Origin: Lentibacillus persicus
Lineage (GTDB): Bacteria > Bacillota > Bacilli > Bacillales > Amphibacillaceae
Direction of reading: 5' to 3'
Length of the DNA: 64,000 nt
Assembly (NCBI RefSeq): GCF_900112705.1
Contig: NZ_FOMR01000011.1
Location: 37,053 to 101,052 of the forward strand
Positions 1-8,333 of this stretch are shown in pieces. Position numbers and translations under genes: made by a program. The notes under the pieces were generated by a model, which saw only the letters and a list, made by a program, of their open reading frames with translations, did no database searches and was not told the origin of the DNA. How positions within the stretch are numbered: position 1 is the stretch's first letter; each line of letters opens with the position of its first letter.

Positions 1-335
1 CCATGCGTGACAAACATGTGGATTCATTGCTTGTGGTTGATTCAGACAATGTGCTAAAGGGTTATATCGATATCGAAGCGATTAACCTTAACTATAAAAA
101 AGCGAATAACGTAGATGACGTTATGGAAACTGAAGTATTTTCAGTGCTTGGTGACAGTTTGTTGCGTGATACCGTTCATAAAATTTTGCGTCGGGGTGCC
201 AAATACGTGCCTGTGGTCGATGAAGGTAACCATCTGGCAGGGATTGTTACGCGGGCAACTCTGGCAAACCTTGTTTATGACACGATTTGGGGCGACGGAA
301 TGGAACTTGAAGATACTGCGGCGGCAGGAGAATAG
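1..335 (+). CDS. opuCA: OpuC-type osmolyte ABC transporter ATP-binding subunit, C-terminal part (partial)
   Basis: Only the last 110 or so residues are in the window; the ATPase domain lies upstream. What is visible is a tandem CBS-domain pair: the first ends around GYIDIEAI and the second has YVPVVDEGNHLAGIVT. This is the ionic-strength or nucleotide-sensing tail of OpuA/OpuC-family ATPases. It lies 12 bp before a permease gene and heads an opuCABCD-type operon. The subunit would drive import of quaternary amines such as glycine betaine, carnitine or choline at the cytoplasmic face of the membrane. The downstream carnitine catabolic genes suggest carnitine is a substrate; that is inference. 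Confidence 0.85.
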   Translation, partial: MRDKHVDSLLVVDSDNVLKGYIDIEAINLNYKKANNVDDVMETEVFSVLGDSLLRDTVHKILRRGAKYVPVVDEGNHLAGIVTRATLANLVYDTIWGDGMELEDTAAAGE

Positions 336-347
336 GAGGCAGATAAC

Positions 348-992
348 ATGATGGAATTTTTTGCAGAAAATGGGAATGAGCTGCTTTTTAAAACATGGGA
401 GCATTTTTACATTTCACTGGTAGCTATTGTACTCGGTGTGATTGTTGCTGTACCGCTTGGTGTACTGCTGTCGAGGGTGCCCAAATTCGCCGACCGGTTT
501 ATTTCGTTTATCGGTGTTCTACAGACTATCCCAAGTCTGGCTATCCTTGCTTTCTTTATTCCAATTGTTGGCATTGGTAAAATACCGGCTATTTTGGCTT
601 TGTTTTTCTACTCACTGCTTCCAATATTACGTAACACGTATATTGGCGTTCGTGATGTTGACCGTGGTGTTGTCGAAGCCGGAAGAGGTATGGGGATGAG
701 TAATTGGCAGTCAATTATCAGCATGGAACTTCCGTTGTCAATCCCGGTAATTATGGCAGGCATCCGGCTCTCTACGGTTTATTTGATCGGATGGGCAGCA
801 CTTGCTGCATTTATCGGCGGTGGCGGTCTTGGTGATTTCATTTTCGACGGATTGAATTTGTATCAGCCATCACTGATTCTCGCAGGAACGATACCGGCCA
901 CAATTTTAGCAGTCATAGCCGATCGTTCATTGGCACTATTGGAAAATAAACTTACGCCTGAAGGATTAAAAGATAGTTATGAAACAGCGTAA
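348..992 (+). CDS. opuCB: OpuC-type osmolyte ABC transporter permease (first permease)
   Basis: A 214-residue integral membrane protein with five to six hydrophobic segments. It carries the binding-protein-dependent permease EAA loop ([13 protein letters not shown] followed by [11 protein letters not shown]), which docks on the ATPase. Length and sequence fit OpuCB/OpuBB permeases. The ATG at 348 follows a TAGGAGG at 333-339. The stop overlaps the region just before opuCC, so the genes are tightly coupled. A second permease (opuCD) follows, giving the usual heterodimeric channel. Confidence 0.9.
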   Translation: MMEFFAENGNELLFKTWEHFYISLVAIVLGVIVAVPLGVLLSRVPKFADRFISFIGVLQTIPSLAILAFFIPIVGIGKIPAILALFFYSLLPILRNTYIGVRDVDRGVVEAGRGMGMSNWQSIISMELPLSIPVIMAGIRLSTVYLIGWAALAAFIGGGGLGDFIFDGLNLYQPSLILAGTIPATILAVIADRSLALLENKLTPEGLKDSYETA

Positions 993-1009
993 TGGTGGAG
1001 GTGAAAAGG

Positions 1010-1933
1010 ATGTTAAGACGAGGAGTTAAAAGCATGCTGGCTTGTTTCCTGATTTTAATGCTTGCAGGCTGTTCATTGCCGGGTCTCGCTGGCACGTCTC
1101 AGCACACAATCAAGATTGGATCACTGACGCAATCTGAATCAGAAACGATGGCGCAGATGCTGGCTATTATGATTGAGAGGGAGACCGATGCGAAAACGGA
1201 ACTTGTGACGAAACTTGGATCATCAATTGTGCAGCATCAGGGGATGCAACGTGGGGATATCGATATATCCAGCACACGCTACACTGGAACTGATATCGCA
1301 GGGGCTCTCGGCATGGAACCTATTAAAGATCCGGAAGAAGCTCTTCAAACGGTAAAGCATGAATTCCAGCAGCGCTATAATCAGACGTGGGCAGAGACAT
1401 ACGGCTTTGAAAATAGTTATTCAATTGCTGTTACGCAGGAATTTGCCAAGGAAAACAATATTGAAACAATCTCTGATCTCGAACCTTATGCAGAAGATTT
1501 AGATTTTGGAGTTGATAATGCCTGGGTTAATCGGAAAGGTGATGGCTATGATGGATTTAAAGAGGCTTATTTCGCGTTTGGGGAAGTATTTCCAATGAAT
1601 CTTGGACTTGTCTATCAAGCTGCGGCAACGGGAAACATGGATGTTGTTCTTGCTTATTCATCTGATGGACGAATTCAGGAATTCGATTTAAAAGTGTTGG
1701 AGGATGATCAGCAATTCTTCCCGCCATATGATGCATCACCGGTTATTAATAATGAACTTCTGGAAAAATACCCGGAGATCAAAGAAATTACGCAGCGTCT
1801 CAGTAACGAGATCTCGACAGAAGAGATGCAGCAATTGAATTACATGGCGGATGTTGAGCGTATCAACCCGCGAAAAGTAGCCAAGCAATTCCTGGAAGCG
1901 AACAACTACTTTGAGGATGGAGGAGGGGATTGA
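1010..1933 (+). CDS. opuCC: OpuC-type osmolyte-binding lipoprotein
   Basis: A 307-residue substrate-binding protein of the glycine betaine/choline/carnitine (OpuAC/ProX-like) family. The N-terminus is basic, then hydrophobic, and ends in the lipobox LAGC with lipidated Cys21, so the protein is anchored outside the membrane. The body has the family's KIGSLTQSES start and aromatic-rich binding regions. An upstream in-frame ATG at 992 exists, but it has no SD, whereas GGAGGTG at 997-1003 is correctly spaced for ATG 1010. It sits between the two permease genes as in B. subtilis opuC. Substrate (carnitine versus choline or betaine) cannot be fixed from sequence; the downstream genes favour carnitine. 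Confidence 0.88.
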   Translation: MLRRGVKSMLACFLILMLAGCSLPGLAGTSQHTIKIGSLTQSESETMAQMLAIMIERETDAKTELVTKLGSSIVQHQGMQRGDIDISSTRYTGTDIAGALGMEPIKDPEEALQTVKHEFQQRYNQTWAETYGFENSYSIAVTQEFAKENNIETISDLEPYAEDLDFGVDNAWVNRKGDGYDGFKEAYFAFGEVFPMNLGLVYQAAATGNMDVVLAYSSDGRIQEFDLKVLEDDQQFFPPYDASPVINNELLEKYPEIKEITQRLSNEISTEEMQQLNYMADVERINPRKVAKQFLEANNYFEDGGGD

Positions 1934-1934
1934 T

Positions 1935-2582
1935 ATGGAAACAATACAGCAATTCACCGATTATGTCAGTGCCAATGGCGGTTATATCTGGACCGAGTTT
2001 TACAGACATTTTCTGATGTCAGTTTATGGTGTCCTGTTTGCGGCAGTCATATCAGTCCCGCTGGGCATTCTGATAGCAAAATACAGTAAATTGAGCGGCT
2101 GGGTGCTCGCTGCAGGCAGTATCATTCAAACGATACCGGCATTGGGAGCTATGGCTGTTATCATGCTTGTCATGGGTCTTGGGACGAATACAGCAATTGT
2201 GACTTTAATGCTTTATTCAATTTTACCGATTACCCAAAACACTTACGTTGGCATGAAGAATGTTGATCAGACGGTTATTGAAGCGGGCCATGCTTCCGGT
2301 ATGACCAGATTTCAGTTATTAAGAATGGTTGAACTTCCGCTTGCAGTCAGTGTGATTATGGCAGGAATCAGAACTGCCCTGGTGATCGGGATTGGAATTG
2401 TAGCTATTGGAGCTTTTATCGGGGCTGGCGGTCTTGGTGCGATTATCGTGACAGGAACCAATGCGACCGATGGAACTGCTATTATTCTTGCCGGTGCTAT
2501 TCCAACCGCCATTATGGCCATTATTGCTGATGTAGTTATGGGCTGGATTGAACGCAGGCTTCAGCCGGGTCAATCGGCTTAA
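1935..2582 (+). CDS. opuCD: OpuC-type osmolyte ABC transporter permease (second permease)
   Basis: A 215-residue membrane protein paralogous to the first permease, with the EAA loop IEAGHASGMTRFQ followed by LPLAVSVIMAG. The start at 1935 is chosen because GGAGGAGGGG lies just upstream; the longer frame from 1911 would begin inside opuCC without an SD. It closes the opuCABCD operon, followed by a 90-bp gap before the regulator gene. Together with opuCB it forms the membrane channel for osmolyte import. Confidence 0.9.
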   Translation: METIQQFTDYVSANGGYIWTEFYRHFLMSVYGVLFAAVISVPLGILIAKYSKLSGWVLAAGSIIQTIPALGAMAVIMLVMGLGTNTAIVTLMLYSILPITQNTYVGMKNVDQTVIEAGHASGMTRFQLLRMVELPLAVSVIMAGIRTALVIGIGIVAIGAFIGAGGLGAIIVTGTNATDGTAIILAGAIPTAIMAIIADVVMGWIERRLQPGQSA

Positions 2583-2671
2583 GCATCCGTGGAGAAGGCC
2601 CGGCAAAACCTTTTAATAGTACGCCCTGATATGATAAAGTTCAGTAAACACTTCATGCAAAGGGGTTTGAA

Positions 2672-3226
2672 ATGAGTCACACAGAAAAAATTGAAGATAT
2701 TAAAACACAATTTGTTGAAAAAATAACCGATAATATGAATGCTTTTGGAGCCCCGACAAGCGTCGGCCGCGTGCTGGGGATTATTCACATGAATCGTGAA
2801 CCAATGACTTTGGATGAGCTGGCAGACGAAACTGGGATGAGCAAAACCCGTATGAGCCAGCTCGTCCGGGAAATGATAGATATGAATATTGCTGAACGTG
2901 TATTTAAAAAGGGTGTCCGGAAAGACTTGTATCAAGTGGAAGAAGATTATTACCAGACGTTTATTTCACTTTTTACATCGACATGGCAAAGAGCCATTAG
3001 TCGCAGCCGGCACTTTGAACAGCGGCTTATGAAAAAAATTAATGACTTAAAGCAGGAGCCGGCATTGACTGAAGACAATGAACAGGCTATTAATGAATTG
3101 CTGGCTGAACTTCACGAATGGATGGAATACTATGACTGGATTCGCCGGCTAAACGACTTTTTCGAAAGCGGCGAAATTTTTGAGCATGTACCTAAACAAC
3201 CTACAGGAGGCGGTAAAGATGAATAA
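2672..3226 (+). CDS. GbsR/OpcR-type transcriptional regulator of osmolyte genes
   Basis: A 184-residue MarR-superfamily protein of the GbsR type. Residues 1-40 resemble the GbsR N-terminus (a helix, then AFGAPTSVGRVLGIIHMN). A winged helix follows, with LDELADETGMSKTRMSQLVREM as the recognition helix region, then a coiled C-terminal half. In B. subtilis GbsR and OpcR repress choline/betaine uptake and synthesis genes and sense choline. Here the gene lies between opuC and the carnitine genes and overlaps the next start by 8 bp, so it probably controls both sets in response to carnitine or a breakdown product. That effector is inference. Confidence 0.8.
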   Translation: MSHTEKIEDIKTQFVEKITDNMNAFGAPTSVGRVLGIIHMNREPMTLDELADETGMSKTRMSQLVREMIDMNIAERVFKKGVRKDLYQVEEDYYQTFISLFTSTWQRAISRSRHFEQRLMKKINDLKQEPALTEDNEQAINELLAELHEWMEYYDWIRRLNDFFESGEIFEHVPKQPTGGGKDE

Positions 3227-4097
3227 AAAAGTAATATTATCTTGTGCAGTAACAGGGGCAGGAGACACAACGTCGAAAAGCCCGCACGTACCTATTACCC
3301 CGAAAGAAATTGCAGATTCAGCAATTGAAGCAGCTAAAGCCGGTGCGACGATTGCTCATATCCATGCGCGCGATCCGGAGACAGGTGGATTAAGCCATGA
3401 TGTAAATTTGTTTCAAGAAACCGTGGAGCGCATCCGTGAGTCAGAAACAGATGTCATAATTAATATTACGTCCGGTGGCGGCGGTGATTGGGTTCCAAGT
3501 GAAGACGATCCGACACGAGGCGGGGAAGGCACTGACATCCAAACACCCGAGGAGCGTCATGAACCAGTTGGTAAGCTGTTGCCGGAGATGTGTACACTTG
3601 ATTGCGGCAGCACCAACTTTGGCAACATGTTGTATGTCAGCCCGACTGACTGGCTTCGCAGACAGGCCAAATTGGTGCAGGAAAGCGGTGTGAAACCTGA
3701 ACTTGAATGCTTTGATACAGGCCATGTCCGTTTTGCCAATCAATTAATCAACGAAGGTTTGATTGACGGCGATCCACTGTATCAGTTCTGTCTTGGTATT
3801 CCGTGGGGAGCGGCAGCCGATGCTGAAACACTGTCTTATATGAAGAGCCGTATCCCGGAAAACGGCAGATGGGCGGCATTTGGAATTGGACGGATGCAAA
3901 TGCCGATTGTTGCCGAGTCCGTGTTGCAAGGCGGGAATATTCGAGTTGGTCTGGAAGATAATCTATATCTTAAAAAAGGACAGCTGGCAACAAATGCACA
4001 GCTTGTTGATAAAGCAGCCGGGATTGTTGAATCGCTCGGGTCTGATATTATGACACCGGCTGAAGCACGTAAAGAATTAAATCTGTTGAACCCATAG
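3219..4097 (+). CDS. Dehydrocarnitine cleavage enzyme (BKACE/DUF849 family)
   Basis: A 292-residue beta-keto acid cleavage enzyme. The metal site is indicated by AHIHARDP (two His two residues apart) after the first strand, and the family fold by ILSCAVTGAGD at the N-terminus and FGIGRMQMP near the end. Members next to carnitine dehydrogenase convert 3-dehydrocarnitine plus acetyl-CoA to acetoacetate plus betainyl-CoA. The start at ATG 3219 follows CAGGAGGCGG and overlaps the regulator stop by 8 bp, which suggests translational coupling. An in-frame start at 3180 lies inside the regulator gene and lacks an SD. The specific substrate is inferred from the two following genes. Confidence 0.82.
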   Translation: MNKKVILSCAVTGAGDTTSKSPHVPITPKEIADSAIEAAKAGATIAHIHARDPETGGLSHDVNLFQETVERIRESETDVIINITSGGGGDWVPSEDDPTRGGEGTDIQTPEERHEPVGKLLPEMCTLDCGSTNFGNMLYVSPTDWLRRQAKLVQESGVKPELECFDTGHVRFANQLINEGLIDGDPLYQFCLGIPWGAAADAETLSYMKSRIPENGRWAAFGIGRMQMPIVAESVLQGGNIRVGLEDNLYLKKGQLATNAQLVDKAAGIVESLGSDIMTPAEARKELNLLNP

Positions 4098-4113
4098 GGA
4101 AAGGACGACTAGC

Positions 4114-5085
4114 ATGACAACACCAAATGAAGCAATCAAGCATATAACCGTTGTCGGAACAGGTGTGATCGGCAACGGTTGGATTACACGTTTTTTGGCA
4201 AACGGCTATCGTGTGACAGCTTCTGATTTAGACCCGGAAGCTGAAGAACGAACGCGTGAAGCGGTTAAAAGGGCATGGCCAAAAATGGAAGAAATGGGGC
4301 TGGCGGAAGGTGCTTCCCAACAGAATCTTTCGTTTGAAACCGATTTGGCCACAGCTTTGGAAAATGCGGACTTTATCCAGGAAAACGTTCCAGAACGAGA
4401 AGAACTAAAACGCAGTGTGATCGCTAATATTGATAAACATGCACCAAAGGAAGCGGTTATTGCATCAAGCACTTCCGGGATATTACCGAGCACGCTGCAG
4501 GCGGATTGTGAGCACCATCCTGAGCGGGTAATCGTTGCACATCCATTTAACCCGGTTTATCTGATGCCGCTCGTTGAACTTGTCGGCGGTGATAAAACCG
4601 AAGACCACTATATTGAAAAAGCGAAGAATTTCTATGACAGCTTGGAAATGAAGCCACTTGTTGTGCGTCATGAAATCGAAGGGCATATCGCTGACCGCCT
4701 GATGGAAGCTGTTTGGCGTGAATCGTTGCACATTGTTAATGATGGTGTGGCAACAACCGAAGAAGTCGATGCCTCGATTATTTATGGCCCCGGACTTCGA
4801 TGGGCATTAATGGGACCATTTATGACACTTCACATGGGTGGCGGCAAAGCAGGGATGCGTCATTTGCTGACACAATTTGGCCCTGCTCTCAAATTGCCAT
4901 GGACAAAGCTTGAGGCACCTGAGCTGACAGACGAACTGGCGGAAAAGGTGGTTACCGGGAGTGAAACACAAACCGGAGACGCCGAAATGGAAAAACTTGA
5001 AGAACGACGTGACCAATTTTTGATCGAGCTGCAGCAACTGTTGGAAAAGTATTGGCCCGGAGCCAACCTGGAAGGCAGATTATAA
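4114..5085 (+). CDS. L-carnitine dehydrogenase
   Basis: A 323-residue NAD-dependent dehydrogenase of the 3-hydroxyacyl-CoA dehydrogenase superfamily. It has a Rossmann motif VGTGVIGNGW near residues 14-23, SSTSGILPS, and the conserved HPFNPVYLMPLVELVGG segment. The stretch WRESLHIVNDGVATTEEVDASI and GPGLRWALMGPF are typical of carnitine dehydrogenases. It oxidises L-carnitine to 3-dehydrocarnitine with NAD+. It lies 16 bp after the cleavage enzyme and 23 bp before the thioesterase, so the pathway order is complete. In some bacteria the thioesterase is fused to this enzyme; here it is separate. Confidence 0.9.
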   Translation: MTTPNEAIKHITVVGTGVIGNGWITRFLANGYRVTASDLDPEAEERTREAVKRAWPKMEEMGLAEGASQQNLSFETDLATALENADFIQENVPEREELKRSVIANIDKHAPKEAVIASSTSGILPSTLQADCEHHPERVIVAHPFNPVYLMPLVELVGGDKTEDHYIEKAKNFYDSLEMKPLVVRHEIEGHIADRLMEAVWRESLHIVNDGVATTEEVDASIIYGPGLRWALMGPFMTLHMGGGKAGMRHLLTQFGPALKLPWTKLEAPELTDELAEKVVTGSETQTGDAEMEKLEERRDQFLIELQQLLEKYWPGANLEGRL

Positions 5086-5108
5086 TAAATTGTTGAGGAG
5101 GAATACGC

Positions 5109-5582
5109 TTGGGTGAGCCAAAAGTAATTCTTCAGCATAAGGTCCCTGAAGAATGGATTGATTATAATGGTCATATGAATGATGCCGAATATTTTCGCGC
5201 ATTCAGCTGGGGTGTTGACAGCTTCATGAAGCTGATCGGCTTAACAGATGAATTTCGTGAATCACAGCAGTACACGATCTATACGATGGAGACGCACGTA
5301 TGCTATTTGGATGAGATGAAACTCGGTGAGCCATTTGAGGTAAACATGCAAATTCTTGATTATGATGCCAAACGTGCTCATGTGTTTTTTGAATTGTTCG
5401 GTGCGAATGGCAAACGCTCAGCAACAAGTGAGCAAATGCTGATGGGCATTGACCAATCAGCCGGCAAAGCTGCCCCATTTCCGGAAGCTGTTTCTGCACG
5501 CCTGCAAGAGCTTGCGGAAAATCACACACCGGCTGAGAAGCCAAAAGAAGCCGGACGTGTCATCGGCATCAGACGCAAATAA
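5109..5582 (+). CDS. Betainyl-CoA thioesterase (hotdog fold)
   Basis: A 157-residue single hotdog-domain thioesterase of the 4-hydroxybenzoyl-CoA type. The active-site segment WIDYNGHMNDAEYF is near residues 17-30. The start codon is TTG at 5109, supported by GAGGAGG at 5095-5101. As last gene of the carnitine cluster it would hydrolyse betainyl-CoA to glycine betaine and CoA, so imported carnitine ends as the compatible solute glycine betaine plus acetoacetate. Specificity is assigned from context. A strong terminator follows within 65 bp. Confidence 0.8.
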   Translation: MGEPKVILQHKVPEEWIDYNGHMNDAEYFRAFSWGVDSFMKLIGLTDEFRESQQYTIYTMETHVCYLDEMKLGEPFEVNMQILDYDAKRAHVFFELFGANGKRSATSEQMLMGIDQSAGKAAPFPEAVSARLQELAENHTPAEKPKEAGRVIGIRRK

Positions 5583-5602
5583 ACCACGTCCATTCTATAA
5601 AC

Positions 5603-5645
5603 GAAAAAGCCGCTGATGGTGAGAGAACATCAGCGGCTTTTTTTG
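5603..5645 (+). terminator. Rho-independent terminator of the carnitine operon
   Basis: The stem AAAGCCGCTGATG pairs with CATCAGCGGCTTT around a short GTGAGAGAA loop, followed by a run of T. It lies 20 bp after the thioesterase stop. Confidence 0.9.
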
Positions 5646-5682
5646 ATGTGAGGGGATGGGGTGTATCAGTGAAGCATCAGCA

Positions 5683-5902
5683 TATGTTCCTGAGCGGCGA
5701 AATATGTTCCGGAAAAGCAGCGTATGTTCCGGAGCGACTATATATGTGCCGGAAAAGCAGCGTATGTTCCGGAACGGCGGAATATGCGCCGGCAAAGCAG
5801 AGTATGTTCCGGAACGGCAAAATATGTGCCGCAAGTCCAGAATATGTTCCGGAACGGCAAAATATGTGCCGCAAATCCAGAACATGTACCGGAACGAGCC
5901 AG
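5683..5902 (+). repeat. 20-bp intergenic tandem array A (11 units, AATATGNNCC core)
   Basis: Eleven consecutive 20-bp units start at 5683, 5703 and so on to 5883 with no insertion or deletion. Each begins TATGTTCC, TATGTGCC, TATGCGCC or a one- or two-base variant, preceded mostly by AA or CG. The second half of the unit varies. Units 5, 7 and 9 resemble each other and 6, 8 and 10 resemble each other, giving a 40-bp higher-order period. Because 20 is not a multiple of 3, overlapping open frames arise on both strands; none has an SD or a recognisable protein, so it is not called coding. It fills the gap between two convergent operons. Confidence 0.9.
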
Positions 5903-5921
5903 AAGCTCTCCGCCGGCACAT

Positions 5922-6683
5922 CTAATCCTGGTCTGAAACGCCCACGAGCTGCATGCGTTCGTTAAACAGGGTCGGGTACGACAAATACCCGAGCATAATG
6001 CTGGTGACGACAGCGGTAGTCAGCAAAAGGAAAAGAATGAGCAATTGTAACAGAACCGCTTGTACCGGATCTGCGCCGGCAATAATTTGACCGCTCATCA
6101 TTCCCGGGAGTTGCACAAGTCCGATTGTTTTCTGACTTTCAATGGTCGGGATCGTACTCGCCTGGATCGACTTTATAAGCTGAGAATGAATCGCCTGTTT
6201 GGGGGTGCCGCCCAGTGACAGGATCAGTTCAGTTTCGTTATGATGATCCTCAAGCTCAGAGGTGAAGCGATTCAGAAACAGAATGGCCAGGACCATCGAG
6301 TTACCGACCACCATGCCGCTGATTGGAATAATAAATTGTGCAGTAGCCGGTGTTATATTCAGTCCCAGCAAAATGGCTTGCGTGAGAACTTCCACGAAAA
6401 TAAATGTTACAATAAGTTTCCAGATGATGCCTTTAATTGCAGCGCCTTTCCGCTGGGCATTGTGGGTTGCGGCAGCGATCATAAGCACAATCATCAACAC
6501 AATGTAGATCATATTTTCCGAATCAAAGACAAACTGAAGGACATAGCCGACAGCAAGCAACTGGATGATCGAGCGAACAGCGGCGATAATCGTATCTTTT
6601 TCGAGTCCCAAGTTAAGTGTTTTTGATAAAACGATCGGAATAATTACGAATAATAGCGAGATTGCTAATGCCAGAAAGCTCAC
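5922..6683 (-). CDS. fetB: FetB-like ABC exporter permease (UPF0014)
   Basis: A 253-residue membrane protein with about seven hydrophobic segments. It has the UPF0014 hallmarks: AAVRSIIQLLAVGYVL near residue 34, IPISGMVVGNSM in the middle, and GLVQLPGMMSGQIIAGADP in the cytoplasmic loop. In Escherichia coli FetAB is linked to iron efflux and oxidative stress resistance; B. subtilis YbbM is the relative. It overlaps the ATPase stop by 4 bp (6680-6683), so the two form an operon on the minus strand. No Fur site was seen near its promoter. Confidence 0.85.
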   Translation of the reverse strand: MSFLALAISLLFVIIPIVLSKTLNLGLEKDTIIAAVRSIIQLLAVGYVLQFVFDSENMIYIVLMIVLMIAAATHNAQRKGAAIKGIIWKLIVTFIFVEVLTQAILLGLNITPATAQFIIPISGMVVGNSMVLAILFLNRFTSELEDHHNETELILSLGGTPKQAIHSQLIKSIQASTIPTIESQKTIGLVQLPGMMSGQIIAGADPVQAVLLQLLILFLLLTTAVVTSIMLGYLSYPTLFNERMQLVGVSDQD

Positions 6684-7408
6684 TCAATTTCACCTCGCAC
6701 AAATTGTTTGACTCTCTCGTGTTGTGGGTCCTTCAAAAAGCTGCTTTCTCCTTCTTCTACAAGTTCACCGTCCATCATGACCCATGTCTGATGTCCGATT
6801 TCCATCGCCTGCTGGAGACTGTGTGTAATCCATAAAATGGTTGTGCCGTATTCCTGATTAATGCGGCTGATAAGCTTTTCGATATCCTGGCGGGACACGC
6901 TGTCCAAAGAAGATGTAATCTCATCAAGCAGGAGAATATCCGGCTGATTCACGAGTGTTCGGGCTATGGATAACTTTTGCTGCTGCCCCCCGGATAAATC
7001 CTTTGTTTTTTTATCGAGAGCGATATCGTTTAAGCTAACAAGGCTGAGCAATTCTATTGCACGTTTATCTGATAATGACTCTCCACGCAGTTTTAACGGA
7101 AGGTCAAGGTTTTCCCGGACGGTTCCACTGACCATGGTCGCATTTTGAAGTGCAATGCCAACTTTTCGGCGCAATTGAACGGGTTCATAGCTGTCGATTG
7201 GGTTTCCGTGGACTTTAATACTGCCGGAGTCGGGTGATTGAAGCCCGTTGCACAACTTAAAGAGCGTTGTTTTCCCGGCACCTGATGGACCGACAACGGT
7301 AGTGATTTTCCCTTCCAGAACCTCGCCTGAAACATTCTTTAAGATATGTACACCGTCAGTTGTATAGTTTACATTGTTGAGCGTTATAGCGCTTGTTGCA
7401 TCCTTCAT
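6680..7408 (-). CDS. fetA: FetA-like ABC transporter ATP-binding protein
   Basis: A 242-residue ABC ATPase with Walker A GPSGAGKT, signature LSGGQQQKLSIAR, Walker B ILLLDEITSSLD and the H-loop ITHS. It pairs with the FetB-like permease and would power metal, probably iron, export. The start is placed at ATG 7408 because AAAGGA (minus strand, near 7425-7420) is 10 nt upstream; a GTG three codons earlier at 7417 overlaps that SD. A candidate -10 (TATAAT on the minus strand) lies near 7455. Confidence 0.85.
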   Translation of the reverse strand: MKDATSAITLNNVNYTTDGVHILKNVSGEVLEGKITTVVGPSGAGKTTLFKLCNGLQSPDSGSIKVHGNPIDSYEPVQLRRKVGIALQNATMVSGTVRENLDLPLKLRGESLSDKRAIELLSLVSLNDIALDKKTKDLSGGQQQKLSIARTLVNQPDILLLDEITSSLDSVSRQDIEKLISRINQEYGTTILWITHSLQQAMEIGHQTWVMMDGELVEEGESSFLKDPQHERVKQFVRGEIE

Positions 7409-7523
7409 CCGTGTCACATCCTTTAGTATGTCCTGGATAATTCCTTCCCTATTATATCTAATCCATAACGGTTTTGCTTATATAAAATAAACATGGAAGG
7501 CCAATGCAGCTGCTGAAGCACGT

Positions 7524-8024
7524 TCAGGCAAAGTTTTCTTCATTATTATTAAATTTTTTTAACAGCAACAATCGGATGATATTGCCGATAATCAGCCCTG
7601 CCGGCAGTCCCCCGGCCATAGGAAGCCACATAGGGCCAATCAGCTGGCCGAAAAGGGTAAAAGTTGGTGAGAAGATTAGTCCAACGGTCACAAAATAGGC
7701 AGAAAATACAAAAGGCACGTACGCATAGGGCTTGCTTTCGCCTCTCCCATCCTTATACGCATCCCACATTGCAAAGAAATAAAGACATGGATAGAACATC
7801 AGCCATCCATAGTTCGTCTGGTTGACAGCTTCTTGAATTTGACCGTTAAAACTTAATAAAATGATGGTGTTGAAATTTCCCATAACATTTACAATAAATT
7901 CGAGTGTAATAAACAGAATGCCCTTAATATACCGCTCATTCAGTAGCTGACCAAACCCGGGCAGTGCGATACTCCATAGCAGCAATTCAAGTTTGCCTCT
8001 GTCTTTTCCTCTAAATTTTTCCAT
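7524..8024 (-). CDS. Small membrane protein of unknown function
   Basis: A 166-residue protein with about four hydrophobic segments: LPGFGQLLNERYIKGILFITLEFIV, a stretch around FYPCLYFFAMWDAYKDG, a segment near VFSAYFVTVGLIF, and a last one near GGLPAGLIIGNIIRLLLL. The first segment resembles TM2-type hairpins (a Gly-rich turn between two helices), but I cannot assign a function. The start MEKFRGKD at 8024 is preferred because GAGAGGTAG (minus strand) lies 5-6 nt upstream; the frame stays open to 8090 without an SD. It has its own transcription unit on the minus strand upstream of fetA. Confidence 0.65.
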   Translation of the reverse strand: MEKFRGKDRGKLELLLWSIALPGFGQLLNERYIKGILFITLEFIVNVMGNFNTIILLSFNGQIQEAVNQTNYGWLMFYPCLYFFAMWDAYKDGRGESKPYAYVPFVFSAYFVTVGLIFSPTFTLFGQLIGPMWLPMAGGLPAGLIIGNIIRLLLLKKFNNNEENFA

Positions 8025-8129
8025 TTGTCTACCTCTCGGAGCAAAAATTTTTCCGGATAAAAAGTATAAATCCGGGTGACGTTGATACATACGAAGAGTG
8101 TCTGATTTAGCATATTAAGGAGGGCAAAA

Positions 8130-8228
8130 CTGAGGAATCATTATGTATTCTCCTTTCATACGATGGCGCCATTCAGACAGTTGTACCGATCATTTAAAAA
8201 TGTTTCTGCACGATTAGTTTGGCATTAA
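8130..8228 (+). CDS. Possible 32-residue peptide with a CTG start
   Basis: A near-ideal SD, AAGGAGG at 8117-8123, is followed 6 nt later by CTG and an open frame of 32 codons ending at TAA 8226. The peptide is basic and aromatic (RNHYVFSFHTMAPFRQLYRS in the first part). The only argument is the SD; there is no ATG, GTG or TTG at a good distance, and I recognise no family. The rest of the 309-base gap between 8025 and 8333 shows nothing else clear. Confidence 0.25.
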   Translation: MRNHYVFSFHTMAPFRQLYRSFKNVSARLVWH

Positions 8229-8333
8229 TGACAACTCCTATACTAATTAGACGAGCAAAACATTGGATTGGGATATGACAACATCGGCAATACCGGGACA
8301 GCATGATACAATAAACAGAAGGAATGAAAATAG

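Noticed and set aside
5683..5902. CRISPR array interpretation of the intergenic repeats
   Set aside because: The period is only 20-21 bp, there is no separate repeat of 24-37 bp with unique spacers, and no cas gene is in the window.
5595..5965. Several overlapping open frames on both strands across the 20-bp array
   Set aside because: Open frames follow from a stop-poor 20-bp repeat; none has an SD, a conserved start or a recognisable product.
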